This document shows positions 6,496-10,670 of a DNA stretch of 10,670 nucleotides, piece after piece. Both the position numbers and the translations under genes were made by a program. The notes under the pieces were generated by a model. That model was not told the DNA's origin, did not search any database, and saw only the letters and a list, made by a program, of their open reading frames with translations. Location: positions 1-10,670 of the forward strand of contig JAFYWO010000136.1 of NCBI GenBank assembly GCA_017557925.1, in the 5' to 3' direction. The stretch's first letter is position 1. The number at the start of each line of letters is the position of its first letter. This DNA is from Alphaproteobacteria bacterium. Its GTDB lineage: Bacteria; Pseudomonadota; Alphaproteobacteria; RF32; CAG-239.

Positions 6496-8175
6496 TTAAC
6501 GTTCCAATTTTTTATATTTTATACGATGAGGATTACAAGCATCTTCTCCTAAACGGCGGATTTTGTCTTTTTCATAGTCCTCAAAATTTCCCTCAAACCA
6601 TTCAACATGTCCATTATCTTCATAAGCGAGAATATGTGTTGCCAAACGATCTAAGAACCATCTGTCGTGTGAAGTTACCAAAACACATCCGGGATAATTC
6701 ATAATACCATCTTCAAGAGAACGCAGTGTGTCTACGTCTAAATCATTTGTAGGTTCGTCCAACAATATAACATTTGCACCTTTTTGGAGCATTTTAGCTA
6801 AATGAACTCTGTTTCTCTCTCCACCAGATAACTGACCTATTTTTTTCTGTTGATCTGTTCCTTTGAAGTTAAATTGTCCTACATAAGCACGAGAGGGTAT
6901 CTGTTTTTTACCCAATTCTATAATATCCAATCCATCGGAAATTTCTTCCCAAATAGTTTTGTCTGCACGAAGTTCATCTCTTGTTTGGTCAACATAACCA
7001 AGGTCTACGGTTTGTCCTATGATTATCTCGCCAGAATCGGGAGTTTCTTGTCCTGTAATCATTCTGAACAATGTTGTTTTACCGGCACCATTAGGACCAA
7101 TTATACCTACAATCGCTCCCTTTGGAATCTTGAATGATAAATTATCAATCAAAACTTTTTCGCCATAAGCTTTAGAGATATTTTTAGCTTCTATAACCAT
7201 ATCACCCAAACGTTCTGTCATTGGAATATTGATATGAGCTTGACTTATTTCTTCCCTAGAACTTTCTGCCAATAATTCTTCATAAGCGTTGATACGGGCT
7301 TTAGACTTTGCTTGTCTTGCTTTAGGATTTTTTCTTATCCATTCCAACTCGTTAGCTAAAGTTTTTTGACGAGCATTTTCTTCACGTTGTTCTTGTTCTA
7401 TACGTTTTTGCTTTTGTTCCAACCAAGAAGTATAATTTCCTTCATAAGGAATACCTTGACCTCTGTCTAATTCCAAAATCCAACCTGTTACATTATCCAG
7501 AAAATAACGGTCGTGTGTAACCATAACAACTGTTCCCTTATAATCTTTCAAATGGTGTTCTAACCAAGCAACAGACTCGGCGTCTAAATGGTTTGTCGGT
7601 TCGTCTAACAATAACATATCCGGTTTAGATAAAAGCAAACGACACAAGGCAACACGTCTTTTCTCTCCTCCTGAAAGTTTTGTAACATCTGCATCTTTGG
7701 GAGGACAGCGCAACGCATCCATAGCTATTTCTACAGTTCTTTCAATATCCCAACCGTTCAAAGCATCTATTTTTTCTTGAAGAAGAGCTTGTTCTTCAAT
7801 CAAAGAATTCATCTCATCATCAGTCATAGGTTCTGCAAATTTCATAGATACTTCTTCAAAACGTCTTAACAATTCAACAGTTTCACCTAAGCCGTCCATA
7901 ACGTTTTCCATTACATTTTTAGAGGCGTCTAATTTCGGCTCTTGCTCCAAATAACCGATTTTTACTCCTTCTTGAGCCCAAGCTTCACCATTAAATTCTT
8001 TATCAACACCAGCCATTATTTTTAATAATGTTGACTTACCGGCACCGTTTACACCCAACACGCCGATTTTAGCACCAGGAAAAAATGATAAACTGATATT
8101 CTTAAACAGCTCTTTTCCACCCGGAAATACTTTGCTTAAATTTTGCATAACATAAATATATTGATATGATGCCAT
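6496..8175 (-). CDS. ettA: Energy-dependent translational throttle protein EttA (ABC-F ATPase)
   Basis: This 559-residue cytoplasmic ABC-F protein, close to the 555 residues of E. coli EttA, binds the ribosomal E site and gates the first elongation step according to ATP/ADP. It has no membrane segments. ATPase domain 1 has Walker [10 protein letters not shown] (41-49), signature LSGGEKRR (167-174) and Walker [12 protein letters not shown] with E192. An arm insertion lies at about 95-140. The linker or P-site-tRNA-interaction motif (about 242-325) carries [29 protein letters not shown] and a charged coiled coil. Domain 2 has GPNGAGKTT (360-368), [12 protein letters not shown] (449-460) and [10 protein letters not shown] with E474. 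The C-terminus ([18 protein letters not shown]) is characteristic of EttA among ABC-F proteins. The ATG at 8175 follows AAAGGA at 8184-8189. The gene lies 32 bases downstream of an unrecognised secreted-protein gene and may share its promoter. Confidence 0.96.
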   Translation of the reverse strand: MASYQYIYVMQNLSKVFPGGKELFKNISLSFFPGAKIGVLGVNGAGKSTLLKIMAGVDKEFNGEAWAQEGVKIGYLEQEPKLDASKNVMENVMDGLGETVELLRRFEEVSMKFAEPMTDDEMNSLIEEQALLQEKIDALNGWDIERTVEIAMDALRCPPKDADVTKLSGGEKRRVALCRLLLSKPDMLLLDEPTNHLDAESVAWLEHHLKDYKGTVVMVTHDRYFLDNVTGWILELDRGQGIPYEGNYTSWLEQKQKRIEQEQREENARQKTLANELEWIRKNPKARQAKSKARINAYEELLAESSREEISQAHINIPMTERLGDMVIEAKNISKAYGEKVLIDNLSFKIPKGAIVGIIGPNGAGKTTLFRMITGQETPDSGEIIIGQTVDLGYVDQTRDELRADKTIWEEISDGLDIIELGKKQIPSRAYVGQFNFKGTDQQKKIGQLSGGERNRVHLAKMLQKGANVILLDEPTNDLDVDTLRSLEDGIMNYPGCVLVTSHDRWFLDRLATHILAYEDNGHVEWFEGNFEDYEKDKIRRLGEDACNPHRIKYKKLER

Positions 8176-8207
8176 TTCATTGTTCCTTTACGATTTTTAT
8201 TTTAACA

Positions 8208-8741
8208 CTAACGACTGTTTTCTTGCTGTCTTATTTTTTGATATATACCTTCTTTTTTAGCTTTTTGATTTCTTTTAGCTATAATTTTATCATAGTAAGC
8301 ATTTAACACGGAGCGCTCATCTTTGCTCCTGTCATAAAGATAATTTGGATTATATTTTTGGCGAGGAATTATAACTTTGCCATCAGGCAATTTTAATTTG
8401 CCGTTTTTATAAAGTTTTGAATTGAAAATATTTTGATTATTAAAACGTTGATTTATTTCATTACAACCAAACAGTCCGTCTTGTTTTTTACTCATATATG
8501 CTTCAGCTTTGGCTGAATTATACTCAAACATACCTTTAGCTTGTTCCTCATCACTTTTAGCAGAACTAACAAGAAAAGTTCTGGCTATAAGTTCATAGGT
8601 TGGATAACGTTCTGCACCACAAGCAAGCCCTTCACCAGCCACATACCCAAAACTTTTTACATCTTCTATATAGCTATTATTTGCAAGAGCTTTTCCACTC
8701 AATAGCGGTAGTATAAGCGTAAGTATTCTAATGCTTTTCAT
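8208..8741 (-). CDS. Unrecognised secreted 177-residue protein
   Basis: I do not recognise this family. A signal peptide is clear: MKSIRILTLILPLLSGKALA, with cleavage expected after residue 20 (ALA before NN). The mature part of about 157 residues has two cysteines (C41 in GLACGAERY and C93 in LFGCNEI) that could pair. It is helical and charged in the middle (SAKSDEEQAKGMFEYNSAKAEAYM) and has a very basic end (KIIAKRNQKAKKEGIYQKIRQQ). There is no lipobox and no second membrane segment, so it is probably soluble in the periplasm or exported. The ATG at 8741 has only a weak ribosome site but a good promoter 33 bases upstream. It is followed by ettA after 32 bases with no terminator between, so the two may be co-transcribed, although no functional link is evident. 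Confidence 0.8.
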   Translation of the reverse strand: MKSIRILTLILPLLSGKALANNSYIEDVKSFGYVAGEGLACGAERYPTYELIARTFLVSSAKSDEEQAKGMFEYNSAKAEAYMSKKQDGLFGCNEINQRFNNQNIFNSKLYKNGKLKLPDGKVIIPRQKYNPNYLYDRSKDERSVLNAYYDKIIAKRNQKAKKEGIYQKIRQQENSR

Positions 8742-8773
8742 TACATTCTCAATCTCAAAATTTATTTTTTTTG

Positions 8774-8801
8774 ATTATAGCGATAAATTATTCTATTTCA
8801 A
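8774..8801 (-). promoter_or_regulatory. Strong sigma70-type promoter of the secreted protein gene (and perhaps ettA)
   Basis: On the minus strand, TTGAAA (8801-8796) is followed after 16 bases by a perfect TATAAT (8779-8774). The transcript would start near 8767, about 25 bases before the ATG. Confidence 0.75.
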
Positions 8802-8814
8802 GTGAAAAAATTAT

Positions 8815-8843
8815 TTGACAATTTAAAACTATTAGCGTAAATT
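8815..8843 (+). promoter_or_regulatory. Promoter of rpmJ
   Basis: A perfect TTGACA (8815-8820) is followed after 17 bases by TAAATT (8838-8843, 4 of 6 matches). It is divergent from the neighbouring minus-strand promoter, with only about 13 bases between their -35 boxes. AAGGAA at 8862-8867 then precedes the ATG by 7 bases. Confidence 0.65.
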
Positions 8844-8874
8844 CCTTGTAAACTTTTATGTAAGGAATAAAAAA

Positions 8875-9000
8875 ATGAAACTATATAGCTCTTTGAAGTC
8901 TAAAAAGGCACGCTCTAGAGGTTGCAAACTCGTTCGTCGTAAAGGACGTCTTTATGTTATTAACAAAAAAGAACCTAAATATAAGTGTCGCCAAGGTTAA
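8875..9000 (+). CDS. rpmJ: Ribosomal protein bL36, reduced-cysteine type
   Basis: This is a 41-residue basic protein of the large ribosomal subunit. The pattern [16 protein letters not shown], then [16 protein letters not shown], and the end KYKCRQG match the alphaproteobacterial and YkgO-like form, which is 41 residues long and ends in RQG. The zinc-ribbon form carries a C-x2-C...C...H set; here only C17 and C38 remain, so zinc binding as in classical L36 is not expected. The gene is a self-contained unit: TTGACA promoter, AAGGAA ribosome site at 8862-8867, and a hairpin terminator 16 bases after the stop. It is short enough to be missed by automatic gene finding. Arginine codons are mostly CGT or CGC, in contrast to the AGA-rich flanks, as expected for a highly expressed gene. 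Confidence 0.95.
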   Translation: MKLYSSLKSKKARSRGCKLVRRKGRLYVINKKEPKYKCRQG

Positions 9001-9016
9001 TTAGACGTTAAAAATT

Positions 9017-9045
9017 AAAAATCGGGTAAATAGCCCGATTTTTTA
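9017..9045. terminator. Terminator between rpmJ and acpS, probably bidirectional
   Basis: AAAAATCGGG (9017-9026) pairs with CCCGATTTTT (9034-9043) around a 7-base loop. It is followed by T-rich sequence on the plus strand and preceded by A-rich sequence. It lies just after rpmJ and just beyond the minus-strand acpS stop. Confidence 0.9.
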
Positions 9046-9050
9046 TTATT

Positions 9051-9455
9051 TTAAACACTTTCTAATATTGCTATGGTATTTACATATTCTTTCTCATTTG
9101 ATATTGTTATATGTATTTTGAAATTTTGATTACTTGATAACAAATATGCTCTAGACAAAGCATTATTATATAAGTTTACTTGAGGGGCACCCAATTCATT
9201 ATGAACAATTTCAACATCTTTTAACGTAATCCCCTTTTGAAAACCTGTTCCCAATGCTTTAGAAACAGCTTCTTTGGCAGCAAATACAGTAGCAACGGAT
9301 AATTTTAAGGTTTCTATATTTCTAATTTTTTTACGAGTTTTAAGTTCTTCTATTTCTTTGTTTGTCAGATATTTTTGAACAAAGCGCAACAAAAACTTTT
9401 CTTCTTTATCAAAGCGTGAAACTTGAACAATATCACAACCCAACCCTAGTATCAT
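9051..9455 (-). CDS. acpS: Holo-[acyl-carrier-protein] synthase
   Basis: This 134-residue cytoplasmic enzyme transfers 4'-phosphopantetheine from CoA to the serine of acyl carrier protein, giving active ACP for fatty-acid synthesis. The N-terminal GLGCDIVQVSRF carries the metal-binding Asp (D8). FAAKEAVSKALGTGF (58-72) carries the second acidic residue (E62) and the CoA-binding lysines. ELGAPQVNL and HITISNEKEY complete the fold. Length is close to the E. coli enzyme (126). Two positions differ from the common consensus: Val replaces Arg before FAAKEA, and Asn follows TIS where His or Asp is usual. Neither touches the metal ligands. The ATG at 9455 follows GGAAGG at 9461-9466, located in the end of the DUF2062 gene with a 2-base gap, so it belongs to the rsh operon. 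Confidence 0.95.
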   Translation of the reverse strand: MILGLGCDIVQVSRFDKEEKFLLRFVQKYLTNKEIEELKTRKKIRNIETLKLSVATVFAAKEAVSKALGTGFQKGITLKDVEIVHNELGAPQVNLYNNALSRAYLLSSNQNFKIHITISNEKEYVNTIAILESV

Positions 9456-9457
9456 TT

Positions 9458-9964
9458 TTACCTTCCATCATTATTCGGACTTGATAAGGCCTTAAAAGCC
9501 ATATAATAAACTCCCCACCATACTATTATATAGTAAGGAATACACCCCACTAACATCGGCAAGAACATAGGCCAAATATCCGTCAAAAACAAATTAAAGT
9601 CAATATTTATGATTGAATGATATAATTTTAAAAAAAATATCTTAAAATCCTGTTCTTGCGGAGTTACTTTATATGCCAATAAAAAATATCCCGTATGTAA
9701 TGTCAAATACCAAATAAAAGGAAAAGTCCAAGGATTACCAAAAATTGTCCCTAATGTAGAGGCCACTCCGTTTTGTTTGGTTACCTTAGTTACAAATAAC
9801 GACAACAATATATGAAAACCCACAAATGGAGTAAACGACATTGCAACACCGGTTGCAAATCCTTTGGATATACTCTTACGACTACCTTTGATATTATTGA
9901 GTTTTTTTAAAATTTTTATATATATTTTTTGAAGTTCAGGTCCTAATTTATTGATTAGGAACAT
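9458..9964 (-). CDS. DUF2062 integral membrane protein
   Basis: This 168-residue inner-membrane protein of unknown function has an N-terminal basic amphipathic stretch. The family motifs follow: GFATGVAMSFTPFVGFH (35-51) and GTIFGNPWTFPFIWY (72-86), where the small-residue, Pro and Gly pattern is diagnostic of DUF2062. Hydrophobic segments lie near 35-60, 72-98 and 133-157. The start at 9964 is preferred over an in-frame ATG at 9991 because AGGAGG sits 4 bases before it, and because the longer form would overlap the rsh stop. It lies between rsh and acpS, an arrangement seen in alphaproteobacteria, where a DUF2062 gene often accompanies rsh and the pdxJ/acpS genes. Its role there is not established. 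Confidence 0.9.
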   Translation of the reverse strand: MFLINKLGPELQKIYIKILKKLNNIKGSRKSISKGFATGVAMSFTPFVGFHILLSLFVTKVTKQNGVASTLGTIFGNPWTFPFIWYLTLHTGYFLLAYKVTPQEQDFKIFFLKLYHSIINIDFNLFLTDIWPMFLPMLVGCIPYYIIVWWGVYYMAFKALSSPNNDGR

Positions 9965-9968
9965 ACTT

Positions 9969-9974
9969 CCTCCT
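9969..9974 (-). promoter_or_regulatory. Ribosome binding site that sets the start of the DUF2062 gene
   Basis: AGGAGG on the minus strand lies 4 bases before the ATG at 9964 and directly after the rsh stop codon. It rules against the longer reading from 9991. Confidence 0.85.
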
Positions 9975-10670
9975 TTATGCTCTTGATACAAAACTTATAA
10001 CTTTTGATGACTTAAGCGCTGATATTATATCATTCAAGTGGTCTGTATTCTTAATATCAACATCCACCAATAACTCAAAATAACTAATTGTTCTGTATAC
10101 AATATTCAAGTTTGTAATATTTGCATTTTGTCTGGCAATAAGGTTAGATAGTTCCCCTAATGCTCCGGGCTCATTGCTAATCATAACCTTAATTCGAGCT
10201 GTATGATTATCTGCTTCAGCACCTTCTCCCCAAGAAATATCCAACCAGCGTTCCGGCTCATCGGCATATTTTTCCAAAGCTTTACAAGATAGCGAGTGTA
10301 TAGCAACACCTTTACCTGTTGTAACAATTCCAACAATCCTATCTCCCGGAATCGGGTGACAACAACCAGCAAAATGAACAGCCATACCAGTTATCAACCC
10401 CTCTATTTTGAGCGCTGTATTCTTTTTCTTTTTGGACTTTGTTAATTTGATTGAATTAACAACTTTGGTTATTTTTGATTGTTTATAAGCAGGATATACC
10501 GTTCGTAAAACATCCCATCCGGTAACCAACCCTTCCCCTACTTTAGCATATAAATCTTCTAAACTTTCACAATCAAAATTAGGTAAACTTCCGTAAATAC
10601 CTTTCTCACTAAATTCCAAATTTTCTTGCTTAAACAATTTTTCTAGAATATCTTTACCTAATGATTGGAA
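9975..10670 (-). CDS. RelA/SpoT-type (p)ppGpp synthetase/hydrolase, C-terminal part (5' truncated by window)
   Basis: The frame is open to the right edge and encodes the last 231 residues of a long Rsh protein. The first visible residues, SLGKDILEKLFKQ, correspond to the helical domain after TGS ('GRELLEKEL'). A basic linker (KSKKKKN) follows, then the zinc-finger/RIS-type region MAVHFAGCCHPIPGD with GVAIHSLSC (C103, C104, H105, H125, C129 of the visible part). The terminal ACT domain (about 158-229) begins ARIKVMISNEPGALGELSNLI. These C-terminal domains bind the ribosome and regulate the catalytic N-terminus, which is outside the window. Alphaproteobacteria usually carry one bifunctional Rsh, and the operon with DUF2062 and acpS fits that copy. 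The TTG at 10637 is internal, not a start. Gene name rsh or spoT would both be acceptable. Confidence 0.95.
   Translation of the reverse strand, partial: FQSLGKDILEKLFKQENLEFSEKGIYGSLPNFDCESLEDLYAKVGEGLVTGWDVLRTVYPAYKQSKITKVVNSIKLTKSKKKKNTALKIEGLITGMAVHFAGCCHPIPGDRIVGIVTTGKGVAIHSLSCKALEKYADEPERWLDISWGEGAEADNHTARIKVMISNEPGALGELSNLIARQNANITNLNIVYRTISYFELLVDVDIKNTDHLNDIISALKSSKVISFVSRA

Noticed and set aside
6850..7137. Plus-strand 95-codon open frame opposite ettA
   Set aside because: It lies fully within a highly conserved gene on the other strand and shows no family pattern.
10181..10372. Second minus-strand frame within the rsh gene
   Set aside because: It overlaps the zinc-finger and ACT coding region of rsh in another frame. 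The rsh frame carries recognisable conserved motifs, while this one does not.
10635..10637. TTG as the start of the rsh gene
   Set aside because: The frame stays open to the window edge, and the residues before it (SLGKDILEK) match the conserved helical domain of Rsh proteins, so the codon is internal.
1..10670. Possible reassignment of TGA to tryptophan, since no gene here ends in TGA
   Set aside because: All tryptophans in the conserved genes are TGG, and none of the conserved proteins needs a TGA read through. Avoidance of TGA as a stop is common in AT-rich genomes, so the standard bacterial code is the simpler reading.
1..10670. CRISPR arrays, tRNA or rRNA genes, insertion sequences, phage or toxin-antitoxin genes
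   Set aside because: No regularly spaced repeats, cloverleaf or rRNA-like segment, transposase motif or terminal inverted repeats were seen on reading both strands.

Overview
The window is about 10.7 kb of very AT-rich bacterial DNA (roughly 30% GC by eye, not computed). Several gene families point to an alphaproteobacterium, probably an uncultured host-associated or gut lineage. These are a DUF2155 secreted protein beside mlaD, an Rsh-DUF2062-AcpS run, and a 41-residue L36 of the reduced-cysteine type ending in RQG. The order or genus cannot be fixed from the sequence. All stop codons seen are TAA or TAG and tryptophan is always TGG, so the standard bacterial code applies.

Region by region. 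(1) 2-220 is the 3' end of a secreted or surface protein with an Ig-like module. It is followed by a terminator, a coding-like fragment with no visible start (367-471), and the terminator of the next operon. (2) 545-2274, minus strand, is a tightly coupled three-gene operon. It holds two consecutive single-MCE-domain MlaD paralogues and a secreted DUF2155 protein with a long acidic tail, behind a clear sigma70-type promoter. (3) 2417-6436, plus strand, is divergent from the mla operon across about 140 bp. It encodes a GldA-like ABC ATPase, a fused GldF-GldG protein (ABC-2 permease plus periplasmic auxiliary domain) and a DUF4340 membrane-anchored protein. It ends at a strong bidirectional terminator. 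(4) 6496-8741, minus strand, holds an unrecognised secreted 177-residue protein and, 32 nt downstream, the translational throttle ATPase EttA. (5) 8875-9000, plus strand, is rpmJ (L36) as a single-gene unit with its own promoter and terminator. (6) 9051-10670, minus strand, is the operon rsh (3' part only), a DUF2062 membrane protein and acpS.

The two envelope systems share one divergent control region. The Mla proteins handle phospholipid traffic between the inner and outer membranes. The Gld-type ABC complex is of a class whose substrate is unknown outside gliding Bacteroidetes. The rest of the window is core translation, stringent-response and acyl-carrier functions. There is no CRISPR array, tRNA, rRNA, insertion sequence or phage gene. 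The least explained parts are the GldA-GldFG-DUF4340 transporter, the tandem mlaD pair with its acidic DUF2155 partner, and the secreted protein at 8208-8741.
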